From: Methanobacteriota archaeon
Lineage (GTDB): Archaea > Thermoplasmatota > Poseidoniia > Poseidoniales > Poseidoniaceae
Direction of reading: 5' to 3'
DNA length: 64,000 nt
NCBI GenBank assembly: GCA_029979085.1
Contig: JAPOIF010000001.1
Coordinates: forward strand, 1-64,000
The translations under genes were made by a program, and so were the position numbers. The notes beneath the pieces are model-generated. The model did not search any database, was not told the DNA's origin, and was given only the letters and a program-made list of their open reading frames with translations. Within the stretch, counting starts at the first letter, position 1. Every line of letters starts with the position of its first letter. Shown here one piece after another: positions 9,301 through 20,400 of the stretch.

Positions 9301-10875
9301 TTTTGGATTGTTCCTGTTCTTCGGGCAAAGCGCTCCTTGGATGGCTCGCTGCCAACCTTTCGAGAAGCACCCCGCAAAACGATCGGTTTCATCGGCGTTT
9401 TCCTTCTCATTTGGACTGCGTTGCCGTCCTCGCTCGACCCAATACGTTCTGATTTGACGCCGAATGAATTTTCGTTCATCGTTATTGGCTTGGTTCAAGT
9501 GTTTGCAGGTGTCTTGGTTCTTGCTTCCTTAGCGCCATTCATGATCCGTGGCATCCTTCGCCTCGCCTCGTTCCGAAGCGGCGCAGTTGTGCCCGTTGCC
9601 CTCTCCTATCCCTTGCACAAACCATTGCGCACCGCAGTCGTGATGGGCATGTTTTCCATCACCGTATTCTCAGTGATTGTTTTGAGTGGTTACACGCTTC
9701 AATTCGAAAATTACTCCAGTTCGTTTGTTGAAGAATCCGAGGGCGAATTTGAGTTAATGCTCTCAGCATCCCGTTCACGTCCATTACAACTTGAGGGTTC
9801 TGTGGAAGAATGGGGTCTTGAAAAGACCAACCAAGCAAACATCGATGGTGTTGGACGCGTCTATCGTGCACAAGCATTCATTGAGAATCAACAAGAAGAG
9901 CGTTCACCGTACATCCTTCGCGGTGTTGATGATGGGTTTGCTGAGCATGGAGGCTTACCGCTCCATATCTGGGATTCCTCACTTGGGGATTCCTCGGATG
10001 AAGCATGGGCAATGATGCTTTCTCGGGGTGATGTTGTCTTTGTTGATGCTTCGTTTGGATTGGAATCTTCTCTGGATGGAACAAACGTTGGTGTCTTCTC
10101 CATCAAAGTAGGGGAAAACATCACCATCATCGATGCTCAGCAACCGAGCCATCGACGAGAAATGATGGTCGGAGGGATACTTGAGCAATCATCGTATTTG
10201 TTTTCAGCAGGGGTTTGGATGCCAGCCGAACCTGTCACTGAACAATACGACGGTTCACTAACACGAGTATACGTTTCCGTCTCTGAAGACAGCGAGGCAT
10301 CGGACGGGTTTGATGCAAGCGAAGTACGATATTTTTCAGCAGCGGGAAAATCTGCTTCCGAACGTGAAGCCGCAACAGAACTTGCCGAACATCTCCGAAT
10401 GGATTTGGAAAAAGAGGGTGTCGACGTTTCTTTGATCGCTGAGGATGTAGCGCTGATTCAAGCACTGGTACTCTCCATACTTGCACTCTTTGAAGGATAC
10501 CTTGCAATTGGACTTATTATCGGCATCGCAGGGATTGGCGTTGTTACCTATCGTTCGGTATCCGAACGTAGAAAGCACATCGGTATGTTGCGAGCGCTCG
10601 GTTTCACAAAGGGCATGGTCATGCGTGTGCACTTGATCGAGATCGGATGGGTCTCCCTGCTCGGAATTTTGAATGGCATCGTTGTTGCATTGATGTTCCA
10701 CGTTGGGCTTCATTCAGCAATTTGGGAGGAGGAAGGGGCTTCGCTCGTTCTGCCGTGGGCCACGGTTGCATGGGTGTTGATTGGGGGTGCAGCTTTGGTG
10801 TATCTTGCGACCTTCTCTCCAGTTCGGTCGGCATCCAAAATCGAGCCTTCTGAGGCCTTACGTTCTTCCAACTAG
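6367..10875 (+). CDS. Very large FtsX/MacB-type ABC permease with extracellular insert
   Basis: About 1502 residues, much longer than usual MacB or LolC permeases (400-850). GTG 6367 follows the ATPase stop by 2 nt and is preceded by GAGGAG; an ATG at 6301 would overlap the ATPase gene. Order: two extra N-terminal membrane helices; a basic loop and MacB-PCD-like start (LTRKKRQAALLIAGLMIGS); an extracellular part of about 650 residues; FtsX core 1 at about 780-870 (RQKEYATVRALGMTRSDLRYV); further membrane helices; a second extracellular domain; and FtsX core 2 at about 1367-1450 (SERRKHIGMLRALGF). The duplicated FtsX cores suggest it works as one polypeptide with two permease halves. The substrate is unknown; lipoprotein, lipid or surface-protein handling is the family norm. 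Confidence 0.88.
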   Translation: MLLLLLLALLLLVGALGAAYGLRNECTRGAQSLIVITPLADGILTYFILLWLGFTTMNGFVGGLMFGYLSLLGIQAIVSPRRLLAFRLSWQQLTRKKRQAALLIAGLMIGSAIISSSLIVGDSLDQTVREEVEAAWGDTDVLISGFDATSGQVIEMPQSLVSNLRDAGLENIDYVQAGRVVSTSVVTAQELADPSVAWFALEHHDDVRIGSKEQGLTWFELEEVNRFSSSPQIVVNQVFADELEVDVGEEIQLGWYVRNQNGIERVEENFSIHQVVPMAGQGQLAGTTTPAMFTDLLTAQRWQQAEGNVTSIRIALKGANEERLTVDPVMTSIVETLNQSIGANESGLQFITEGDAVTIASTNGLGRLSPRIVGSLAENRTMLASNSALMEVLQVPLIGLEAASENLLTLADGDLDGVLVEDGTLWHWGPAGYGFETNNTSWVWRVPNGDIINDVSIDRGFGFAAYGEGLVVGNASDDEETTIVLEDKEMVAVVSQSSTWFAIEANTLPTLWYGDVVDANVNETLLNLSLPSTILEWELQVDENDLFLRVEGLLSESFYKRSLSDEQQSFVEIEVGEWPMDTTEEPEVCPGKGTEANLTHAWCIEGSGIILRSMEDNSVQSMRLPILSDAGGFGTLPQMFFALAGDASSLLVDEGQIRIGERLEPISNIEQGNITASGLFQYAFGSDESLNLTINGSFVDDERLSSLSDLDPVILGLINMNDAEFLAAAEQNERSMLVFSNVSNDEMLALELHLDAMMGVDDLFLSVQAVKIDALEQAEASSGVLSAMFLVFGSFTIAAGILLVITIITMLVDVRQKEYATVRALGMTRSDLRYVAMIEGSIAALVGCMVGSLAGVGLAWFIGIGFSSVFATAGSDVFSFHVDASSILAGWFWGFHIAMLTMFASALWSSRLIIVHALKNVPQRVPKHVPWGLYVFVIGALGMTFVTSGLFILGSGTFAHTIWIVLGCCIVLFICPILFWIVPVLRAKRSLDGSLPTFREAPRKTIGFIGVFLLIWTALPSSLDPIRSDLTPNEFSFIVIGLVQVFAGVLVLASLAPFMIRGILRLASFRSGAVVPVALSYPLHKPLRTAVVMGMFSITVFSVIVLSGYTLQFENYSSSFVEESEGEFELMLSASRSRPLQLEGSVEEWGLEKTNQANIDGVGRVYRAQAFIENQQEERSPYILRGVDDGFAEHGGLPLHIWDSSLGDSSDEAWAMMLSRGDVVFVDASFGLESSLDGTNVGVFSIKVGENITIIDAQQPSHRREMMVGGILEQSSYLFSAGVWMPAEPVTEQYDGSLTRVYVSVSEDSEASDGFDASEVRYFSAAGKSASEREAATELAEHLRMDLEKEGVDVSLIAEDVALIQALVLSILALFEGYLAIGLIIGIAGIGVVTYRSVSERRKHIGMLRALGFTKGMVMRVHLIEIGWVSLLGILNGIVVALMFHVGLHSAIWEEEGASLVLPWATVAWVLIGGAALVYLATFSPVRSASKIEPSEALRSSN

Positions 10876-10949
10876 ACTTGTGATGTGCTTTCAGTCCATT
10901 GTTTTAGCCGATTCCGATTTTTATATTCGTTTTCGATAATAATCACACC

Positions 10950-11002
10950 CATAGTATATATACGTCATTTTGCGTAGGGCGAGTTACCGCCCTTATTGGA
11001 GG
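10950..11002 (+). promoter_or_regulatory. Probable TATA promoter and Shine-Dalgarno of the 1050-residue surface protein
   Basis: An AT-rich region after the permease gene contains AGTATATATAC (about 10953-10962), a good archaeal TATA box about 50 nt before the start codon. A strong GGAGG at 10998-11002 lies 7 nt before ATG 11010. No promoter of similar quality was seen ahead of the neighbouring operons. Assigned by pattern only; the transcription start is not mapped. Confidence 0.6.
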
Positions 11003-11009
11003 ATATGAC

Positions 11010-14000
11010 ATGAGAAAAATTACCCCTGTAATGCTCGTGCTGTTGTTGGTTGCTAGCCTAATGGCGAACATCGACACCACACAACTAGAAACAACCGAAG
11101 TAATTGAGGATGCTGGAGCCCGAAACGGTGCTGACGCAGAACTCGTTGCCATTACTTCACCGAAAGAAACCCAGTGCAACCCAGAGTGCCGTGACGAACT
11201 CTTCGTCGGTCAAGACACGACCTTCGAAGTCTTCATTCAGAACTCTGGCGACCAAGCCATTACCGAACTTGGTTACAAAGCAGCTGTTTGGATTGCTGAC
11301 GGCAATGGAAACCCAATCATGCTTGCTAAGGACGCATCAGGAGCAGACATTGAGTTCGATAACCCTGACGTCATTTGTGACGATGTCAGCGTTTGCGACG
11401 ATCAATCTCTCGCTGCAGGTGCTGTCTTCAAAGGCGGCAAGACTATGCTCCAATACGGTGGTGGCGATGCTACATGGACGCCAGCAGCTGGTATCTACGT
11501 CATTCAAATCGAGGTCTACTCCAACCAAGATGTTGACCCAGGAAACGATGTTCAACAAGTCTATGTTGAAGTCATTGATTACCTCGACATCGAAGTTGAC
11601 ATCGCATGGACCGATGGTTCCGTCGTTGCAACTGGCGAAGGCGTAAAGAACTTCGAAATCAGCGTTAAACTCAACGGTTCAACCGATTTCATCACCCACA
11701 ACCTCTCGATGGAAATCGATGTTTCCGGTGATGTCTCAGCCGCAGAAGGTCCGAATGGATTCAACCTCAGGGACGCTACGCTCGGCTCCCTTGTTCACTC
11801 GGTGAACGTAGGAACCGATCAAGTCGTCATGGTTTACCAAAACGAAACCGACGTTACCGACAACATAACCGAGGTTCGAACCATCATGTCAAACGACGTC
11901 AACAACGGTGTTTGGACATACGCAGGTTCAGTGACTCCAGATTCAAGCAACACCGAAGCTGCTTACAGCGTCGATGTCTCCCTTGGCGGTTACTCGCTCT
12001 ACGGGCAGTTTGAATCCTGCATCCGCACCAATACATCGACCATCACAAACCCTGATGGTAGCAACGAGACGGTGGAGGACGTGTACAGCGATTTCTGTGA
12101 AGAATCGTTCACGAAGGATGCCATCACCCGAAACAATGCTGATGAAATCACAGGAACACTCAGCACCTTCCACGATATCCGAATCTCAATGTTGACCGTC
12201 AACCAAGGATACAACAACGATGGAACAGGAATTGCAACCTTCACTGTTGGTGCAGGTGAGCCTGGTGATCTATCCGTCGGCACATCGTACATCGATGCCG
12301 CTGTCGAACACCGTGGTTCCACGTCAACCGAGTTGTACGAATGGAACGTTACGTTCACCGTCACGAACCTCGACACCAACGAAGTGACCACTGAAACAGT
12401 CAACTCTTGCCTACAAGGCGTTGAGCCATCCTACAACTACGCCAAACTTGGAACAGGGCCAGAGGCGTTTGACCAAGGACACGCATGCATGATGATTGAG
12501 TTCGACGTTGGAACCTACACCATCGAGGCCGACTTGATTATGGAAAGCAAGGTTACGGATCAAAAGCCAAGCAACAACCTCGTTTCCATGGAGAAGGAAG
12601 TTCGAAACAACCTCCCAGTAATCTCCTCGCTTGATCTCGTTACACAAGGGGATTTGTTCCTAGGAATGGAGAGCATGCTCGAGTTTGAAGTGTCTGTATT
12701 TGATGCAGATGACGTCACAGGCGAAGGACTGACCTACACTTGGGTTGGTGGCGCCTCAAGCACACCACTCGCAGGTTGCGGTGGAGTGGGTGGCGTTGCT
12801 CGAACGTGCACAACGCCAATCATTCAGGAGTTCGTCACGCTCTTCCCAGTCGATGTAACCGTAACAGATGCCCACGGTGGTTCCGTCACTGAAACAATCC
12901 AGGTCACAATTTGGAACGATGCAGTTGCAACAGACACCTCCGACAGTGGAATCACAATGGATTACTCACTGACATATTTCGACAAGGCTGACTTCACCAT
13001 CGACATCTCTGACGGTAACGCCGACGACTGTGCAGGCATCGACTTGCCAGACCCGAACGGGGCATTGGGCGACCTCCTCAGCGGAAAGTACACGCCAATT
13101 GCAGTGATCGATTACGCTCCTGAGACCAACTATGGTGCAACAGACGTTCTCGCTCAGAGCATTGACTTGACCTTTGACTCTGCACTCGGTGCATCGTCGT
13201 TGTGGTATTCGACCAGCTGTAACAACCCTGCCTTGACGCAACTTCTTGCAGACGGAGCAACGAACAGTGAAGAAGACTCAACGAAGTCCGTTCTCTCAGC
13301 AGTTCTCTCCGGCGGTACACTACCTGCCGGACAGTTGATGTTGGTCGATGCTCCGCTTCAAGCGAAGGATCCGCCAAGCGCAGCTATTGGCAGCTTCAAC
13401 GCTGCTCCAGGTGTCGGCGGAGACCTTGTCATGAACTGGGGACTCACTGGAACTCCTCTTGCTGGTGACAAGATTTCCATCAGCATCATGGGAACTGGCG
13501 TCGACTTCGAGGTCGATTTGGATCGAGGTACCTCCTCGTACACCTACAGTGGATCATCCACAACCCACGGAGAATCCTACGACATTGAGGTTGCCGTTTG
13601 CAACAACGACGGACTCTGCAGCACGCCAATCGGCACTGCTACCGTCGTGGCTGACAAGCAAGTCGACAACGCTGCAGCAACCGGTGTTTCCGTCACAGAA
13701 GCTGGCGACAAGTGGACGCTCACATGGAGCGCAACAGGAACAACCGATGACGTTGCATCTTGGAACGTCTGCTACAAGAATCGTGAAGCCTTCGATGCGG
13801 CAAACATGCCAACAACCTGTGTCAACACAGGAAGCGCTGATGTCTTGACTGCTGATGTTATGATGAGCACCGCTCCTGGCCAGTACACAGTGTACTTCGC
13901 AGTTGTGCCTGTTGATGCCCTCGGAAACACAGGAACAGCATCATCCTCTGGAGATGCTGGTGCTGACGCTGCCTTCTTCAAGGCAAACGAAGGTGGGGAT

Positions 14001-14162
14001 ATCGTTGATGACAACACCGACGGTGACGATACTTCGAGCGGTGAGCTCCCAGGCTGGACTTGGGGTGCCATCGGCGGTGTCGTCGTTGTAGCCTTTATCG
14101 CTGGAGCCTTTATCCTCTCACGAGGCGGTGGCGACGGCGAAGATAAGGACTGGGACTACTGA
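11010..14162 (+). CDS. Membrane-anchored multidomain surface protein (CARDB/Ig/FN3-like)
   Basis: 1050 residues. The N-terminal signal MRKITPVMLVLLLVASLMA directs secretion. An Ig-fold region at about 60-190 (LFVGQDTTFEVFIQNSGDQA) resembles CARDB domains. A cadherin/PKD-like region begins near 535 (LPVISSLDLVTQGD), and an FN3-like domain lies at about 895-985 (WTLTWSATGTTDDVASWNVC). The C-terminus has one membrane helix at about 1018-1036, then a short acidic cytoplasmic tail GGGDGEDKDWDY. Many Cys pairs suggest extracellular disulfides. Codons are strongly biased to C-ending Asn, Tyr and Phe, as in highly expressed genes. It has its own promoter and terminator, so it is probably monocistronic. 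It may be a structural or adhesive envelope protein; no enzyme motif was seen. Confidence 0.85.
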   Translation: MRKITPVMLVLLLVASLMANIDTTQLETTEVIEDAGARNGADAELVAITSPKETQCNPECRDELFVGQDTTFEVFIQNSGDQAITELGYKAAVWIADGNGNPIMLAKDASGADIEFDNPDVICDDVSVCDDQSLAAGAVFKGGKTMLQYGGGDATWTPAAGIYVIQIEVYSNQDVDPGNDVQQVYVEVIDYLDIEVDIAWTDGSVVATGEGVKNFEISVKLNGSTDFITHNLSMEIDVSGDVSAAEGPNGFNLRDATLGSLVHSVNVGTDQVVMVYQNETDVTDNITEVRTIMSNDVNNGVWTYAGSVTPDSSNTEAAYSVDVSLGGYSLYGQFESCIRTNTSTITNPDGSNETVEDVYSDFCEESFTKDAITRNNADEITGTLSTFHDIRISMLTVNQGYNNDGTGIATFTVGAGEPGDLSVGTSYIDAAVEHRGSTSTELYEWNVTFTVTNLDTNEVTTETVNSCLQGVEPSYNYAKLGTGPEAFDQGHACMMIEFDVGTYTIEADLIMESKVTDQKPSNNLVSMEKEVRNNLPVISSLDLVTQGDLFLGMESMLEFEVSVFDADDVTGEGLTYTWVGGASSTPLAGCGGVGGVARTCTTPIIQEFVTLFPVDVTVTDAHGGSVTETIQVTIWNDAVATDTSDSGITMDYSLTYFDKADFTIDISDGNADDCAGIDLPDPNGALGDLLSGKYTPIAVIDYAPETNYGATDVLAQSIDLTFDSALGASSLWYSTSCNNPALTQLLADGATNSEEDSTKSVLSAVLSGGTLPAGQLMLVDAPLQAKDPPSAAIGSFNAAPGVGGDLVMNWGLTGTPLAGDKISISIMGTGVDFEVDLDRGTSSYTYSGSSTTHGESYDIEVAVCNNDGLCSTPIGTATVVADKQVDNAAATGVSVTEAGDKWTLTWSATGTTDDVASWNVCYKNREAFDAANMPTTCVNTGSADVLTADVMMSTAPGQYTVYFAVVPVDALGNTGTASSSGDAGADAAFFKANEGGDIVDDNTDGDDTSSGELPGWTWGAIGGVVVVAFIAGAFILSRGGGDGEDKDWDY

Positions 14163-14217
14163 TCTCAGACAAACGACCCACAAGTCGTAATCTGTGTGCA
14201 TGAGCGCACAGAATCCG

Positions 14218-14260
14218 CCAGGGAGGGCGTTCAGGCGCCCTCTCTGGCCTTTTTTTATTT
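14218..14260 (+). terminator. Hairpin plus T-run terminator
   Basis: The 7-bp stem GAGGGCG (14224-14230)/CGCCCTC (14237-14243) has a TTCAGG loop, and the flanking CCA/TGG can extend it. It is followed by GGCC and a long T-rich run starting at 14251. It lies about 60 nt after the surface-protein stop and looks like an intrinsic terminator. Confidence 0.75.
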
Positions 14261-14491
14261 TCATTTTCAGAACCGATATGAACATCGAGATCGAATTCAA
14301 TTGATTATCGAGAATCTCGAATAAAAATAAATGTTCATTTTACAAATTGTTTGTACCATTGAGATAAAAAAAATGCTCGCAGTATAACGTTTCATTTGCT
14401 CGATGAAATTTGAAATTCAAACAATTTGCACCCCAACGCCTATAAGTGGCGGAGAACGTGGTTGCACTTGCATACAGTCCGTATGGGGTGA
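14261..14491 (+). promoter_or_regulatory. AT-rich control region of the giant surface protein with inverted repeat
   Basis: This is the only gene-free stretch over 300 nt (14163-14491 including the terminator). It holds a 13-bp palindrome TCGAGAATCTCGA at 14308-14320. It also holds an exact 11-bp inverted repeat, CAAATTGTTTG at 14343-14353 and CAAACAATTTG at 14418-14428. A TATA-like TATAAG sits at 14441, about 50 nt before the ATG. The repeat arms lie just upstream of the TATA element, where an archaeal activator or repressor could bind. A weak GGGGTG precedes the start. Function is inferred. Confidence 0.5.
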
Positions 14492-17400
14492 ATGACTATG
14501 TTGGGAAACAAGAATAAGAAAACGAAAACCGCAATGGGTGGAATCGGAATTGCCGTTCTACTATGTGCTTTGATGGCCTTCATGCCAATGACAAGCCTAG
14601 TGGACAACACCGCAACCGAAACTGTCAGCAATGCAGAGATCGTCTCAGAAGTTGACGATTTCTTCAAGTTGCCAGCCACCATCGAACAAACAACCTATGA
14701 GTATGATGCCGCTCAGGAACTCCTGGGCATGAGGCAGGCGAACACAAAGGGATTCCTCACTGAGGATGGCAAGATTGCACAGCTCACAAGCGATGAGCCA
14801 ATGCACTACCTTGCTGACAGTGGGGCCTTTGAGGACATCAACCTCAACATCATGGCAACACCTGAAGGGTGGGAAGTGAAAGAGAACGTCTTCACAACCA
14901 CATTCGGTGCTGAAGTTGCCAGTGGTGTGAGCATCCAACCAAACCAATTCGTCGATCCAATCGTCACTGGTTTGAACCCAATGCTCGTTACCATCGATAT
15001 CACAGGAACCGCACCAATGCCTTACCATGCTGAACCAGCAATGGGCGACGTTGAAGTCGGTGGAAACGTGATTCGTTACCCACTCGCAGAAGGCTTTGCT
15101 CTTGACTACTCTGTCGACACGACACAAGTCAAGCAAAACCTCCTCATCCAAGAACGCCCAGTTCTCGATGAAATCGCAGCATACTTCGGTATGACAGAGA
15201 CCATCCGTCTCCCAATGGGCTACGGCCTGTTCATGGACGGCGTTGCTCTCGGAGAAGAAATCACGACAACGCAAGGCGAACTTGAAATCCGCAGCCTCGA
15301 ATCTGGCGAACTATTGGCCACCATCCCTGAGCCAGTCGTCATGGAAGAGATGTCAACTGAGCCTTACATCGGGACCTACTTCGTGCAAGTATACGGTCCT
15401 ATGGTTCTCTTGACGACTGCTGTTGAATCGGACTGGTTGATGTCTGAAGACCGAGCTTTCCCGCTCGCACTCGACCCAACCATCAAGGTCACCAGCGGTA
15501 ACCGTGGATACTGTTACATCTACTGGGGATACTGTTACAACAGTACGTACTCCTACCTCTACCGTTACTACGGATCTTACTACTACATCCCTTGGCACAA
15601 GTACACGTTTACATCTTCGTCTGCTCTACCAAGCGGTGCTACCGTTGAAGAAGTCAACTGGAAGCAATACGTAAGTTACGGATATGGAAGCTCCTCCTCG
15701 ACCAGCATCACTGCTGCAGTTCTCGAGGCTTGTGGAACTGACGCTCGATACAACTACGGTATCTCTTCCGCCTCCTGTTCAGGTGCTATCTCTGCAAGCT
15801 TGTTGTCTGGGTCAAACTCCAACACCAACGAGCGCAAGTTGATTTCCTCTATCGGAAACTCTGCAGCAGCAGGTACCTATTCCCAAGGAACTGGATGGAA
15901 GACAGCAGAAATCTGTGACAACAACAATGCAGCAGGTACTGCATGTTCCTCGTCAACAGGTTCGCACAACTACATCTTGAACGCACAAACAAACTCGGGT
16001 ACCGTTGGTATGGGTGCTCGAATGACCTCAAGCGTTTACATTTACACCTACGCATACAACAGCGGTGGCTCAAACAGCTACCTCGAAGTCATCTACTCCG
16101 GTGGTTCTGACACGGATGCCCCAACCTCCAGTCACGTAGCCTACTCCGGTTTGACTTCATACATCGAAGGTGAGCGAACATTCTTCACCAAGTTGACCGA
16201 TCTCTCTGGTATCGACACAACTTCGACCAACGGTGTCAAGTTCTTCTACAGCATTAACAACGGCACCTGGACATCCGTAAGTGCTACAACAATCCAGTCC
16301 TGCGCATCAACCGCTACGGACTGCCGATTCAAGGCTACCACGCCTGACATCAGCGCTGGCGATTACGTCGAGTACTACTGGAAGTTCCAGGACTTGAACC
16401 AAGGAAGCAACGGTGCTAACGTCGGATACGACCCTGTACCGCCTGCATCTGCGTCGAGCAACCCAACTACATGGGTTGAGAGCAACGCAAACTGGTTCTT
16501 CGTTGACGATGTTGTCAACGCAGGAACAGCCAAGAAGTTCACTGTCCTACAGACAGATGTCCACTCCGGAAGCTATTACAACCCACAAGGTTACCACGAC
16601 CGACAAATGACGTACTTCGATCACAGCGACGAGTACCTCTTTGAGTGGGACGTATCCAACTGTGGAACAGGTAGTTACTCCTGTTTCTACTCGTCTTCCT
16701 ACTACTTCTACTCCCAGTGGAAGATGCAGTGGACAACAAGCCCAAGCAGTGGATACAACGGCTACGGTGGAACTCGATCAGGTATGATGGAGATGCACCA
16801 AAGTGACGGTGGTTTCCTTGCAATCAGTGCAAAGAACGGACCTCAGATGAACCTCATCTACCACTACGATTCCTCCGACAACGCTTGGGGAATGGTTGGT
16901 GTTGGTGACTCGACACCTGAAATCGAAACCGGCAAGCTCGCTGGTGGTAGCAGTGCTTCAACCGTTAGTACCTATGGTTACACCAAGGCGTACAACATTC
17001 CGCTATCTGGTCTCGACATCACCGGAACCTTCGGTAAGTTCGACTGGAATGGAACCTACAGCACTTCCAAGGCCAACTGGCTCTGTGCTGGTACCAACGG
17101 TTTCTACTACTTCTACCGTTCAACATCCACCAACGCACGATGTTCCTCTGGATACTACTATGCATACTCCTCCTCCTACCGATGGAGTGGATTTGCACTT
17201 AGCGCTGGATACTACGGACGCATGGCATCCTCTGGTTCAACCACCTACAAGGTAGGAAACGTTGCACCAACACCAGATACCATGGCTCCTGATATGGATC
17301 ACGGTGTCATGCGAGACTCGCACAGCAAGTCCCGTACGTTCACCTATACCATCTCTGATGCGGGTGACCCACCAGCAGGATTGAACGTCAACAATACGAT

Positions 17401-20400
17401 TGGCGAAGGTCCAACACTCTACTACAGCATCAACAATGGAACCTACAGTTCCATGAAGCTCAACCCTGTTGGTAAGCAACGCAGTGAGTGTGCCGATGCT
17501 GAGTGTGACTGGTCTGCTGAAATCACCACGCTCGAGCGTGGCGATTACGTCTCCTACTACGCTACTGCGGTCGATACGTCCACAGTTGCTAGCGGTGTAA
17601 ACACCAAGACGACCTCGACCAACTCCTTCGAAGTTGGTGACCCGAACATGATGCTCATCGTTGAGTGGCGAGACATGGGGTACAACACACAATACTTGTG
17701 TGACTACCAAGTTATCTTCTATGACGTTACAAACGAAATTGAGTTCAAGTACGACTCGTCCTGTAACGCATACTACGATTACGCAACTGTTGGTTACATG
17801 GATCACACACGAACCCGTGGTGACACCATGCGAAACCCAGGTGGCGGATACATGGCTGGTGCTAACCCGCACACAGCAAACTTCCGTATCTCCACTGACG
17901 GTACAGACCACGGATACGAGACCTTCTCAACAGGAATCAAGTCCGTTACCAACGCTGCAGAAGTCATTTCTGGAACCTCCAACGGTCGTCCAACAGGATA
18001 CTACTGTGCATACAGCTACTACTGGAACCAATACAAGACCGGATGTAACGCAAACATCGATTTGCCATCCGGCTTCAAGTTTGACTACTTCCAGAAGTCC
18101 TTTGACGGTGATGACAGCAACGATCGACTCCGTATCGGTCGTCTCGGTTACCTCTACATGATCGACAGTGGTTCCACTGCTCTCGAGCGAGGTATCACCA
18201 CATGGGGTACCAACATGCCATCTCTACCATACTCGAGCAACTCCGCTGCTCGACCTGGTACGATTGCACCATGGTGGAGCTACTACGGAAGTTACTACTG
18301 TTACGACAACTCGAACGCTGACTGTGGTGTCTACGTCCGTGCAATGCCATTCGAAGGTAAGGGTACTGACATTGACAGCGATCTCGACTGTTCCAACAAC
18401 AACATCGAATGTATTTGGGACAACGAAGGTTCGCCATACCGAATCAGCCCGAACAGTGACTTCCTGTCCATCAGCGGTGGAGATTTGACCATTGAGCCTG
18501 GAACCGTCATTCAAGTCGCTTCTGGCAAGGGTATCTCCGTTGATGGTGCATGTGACTCCGTCACTGTAACCGGTAACGCAACACACAAGGTCCTCTTTGA
18601 GGGTCAGAGCGGTGCTGAGTGGAAGGGTCTCTCCTTCACTGACGACTGTACAACCACAGGTGGTACAGATGACCGTCACGTCTTCAGCTACGTTGACTTC
18701 AACAACACAAGCACAGCAGCGATCTCCGCTGGTTCTCGCCATGGAGACTACAACGCTTACTGTGCTGACAGCTCTGGCGGTTCCCGACCATGTTACTCCA
18801 ACAGCAACGTCGGAAACTTCACCTTCAGCCACGTTACCTTTACCAACGTCGAGACAGCAATCCGTCACGGTAGCGGTCAAGGAACTGGTTTCACGATGAA
18901 CAACTTCGCCATCACTGGCGCAGACAAGGCTTGTATCAACCTCCCATCGAGTGCAGATGCAATGATCTTCGAAGGAACCATGACCAACTGTAACACAGAT
19001 GGTGAATCATGGGGCGGTGCAATTGTCAACTACCCAGGTTCAACCGGTGGAATGCTCCACGTCGAGAACGTGACCATCGAGAACGCATACGTCAACTTGA
19101 TTGACACCGATCTCCAACACGTCACTGTTTCAAACGTCAGTGCAACCATCACATCTGGATCGACACAAACCGGTACCGTTCTCACTTCGGACTTCGGTGT
19201 CGCAAGTGAAGTCAAGTTGTACAACTTCGATGCTCCTGATTACTCCGATGCATCCATCAACGCACTCAGTGTCATCAACATGACCGAGGTTGACTGGGGA
19301 ACTGCTGACTTGACCATCGCTCCAGGTGGCTCTTCCAGCACGGCAAACGGACCATCCGGTGACAACGCCATCATGGACGATGTAACCGCAGGTGACATGC
19401 TCATCTACCGAATGCAACCTTCCATCATGAACGACGTTACTGCAGGTCATATCGACTTCTCCGGAAACGCGATTACCACTGACGCCATGATCGTCACCAA
19501 CCTCGACTCCGGTCGATTTGGTGTCGCAGGCTGTGGATGGATTATCGATGTCACGACGATCGATTCTGACCGTGTTTACAGCAGTTGTTCGAGCAGCGCT
19601 GCTCCAAACAACATGATCTTCGACAGTGGTACGCTTACGCACACGTCGAGCACCGATCACGCTGTTTACGCACGAAACTCCAAGATGACGCTCGGTAACA
19701 TCGCCATCACCAGTTCCAACGCTGGAAACGGTGTCTACCTTGCGTACGGAAGCTCCAACGCTGACATCCGTCTGATTGAAGTTGACCAGAACACCAACGA
19801 TTGTGCAGATTCCTCCGGTTCAACCGGAGACTGTGATGTTTACACATCCAGTTCCGCAGTTGTCTACTACGGTGGACTTGCTGAACTTGCAACCTTCCGT
19901 GTTGAAAACCTCGGTGGTTCACAAGGAATCACCAACGTCTACAAGAGCGGTCACGTTGTCAGTGCAAGTGTCGTTAACAGCGCAGGTTCCGAACTTTTCG
20001 AAGTTGGATCCCACGTCACTGATGCTAACGGTGAGGCCGATGTTTGGGTCATCACTGGAGACAGCAACGGTAACTCGTACTCCGACCACAACCTCCGTGC
20101 ATTCGGACCAGCTGGTCAGAACGAGACCCTCACAACAGACACATGGTACGTTAGCGACCTCAGCAGCGGATACACCATTGGAACGGCGTACGAACTCCAA
20201 TTGTTCCCTGCTCCTGTCGACTTCAACGGTACCAACATGGACTGTTCCTGGTTGGCTGCTTGGACTGATGCTGACACAGGTGCCGGTCTTCCAACAAACG
20301 GAACAACATCATCTGGTGCGACCATCTACGAGTTTGACGGAACACCGATGACGCTCAGTGAAGATCTCAACCTCAACGGTTGTGAGGTTCGCTTGCTCGG

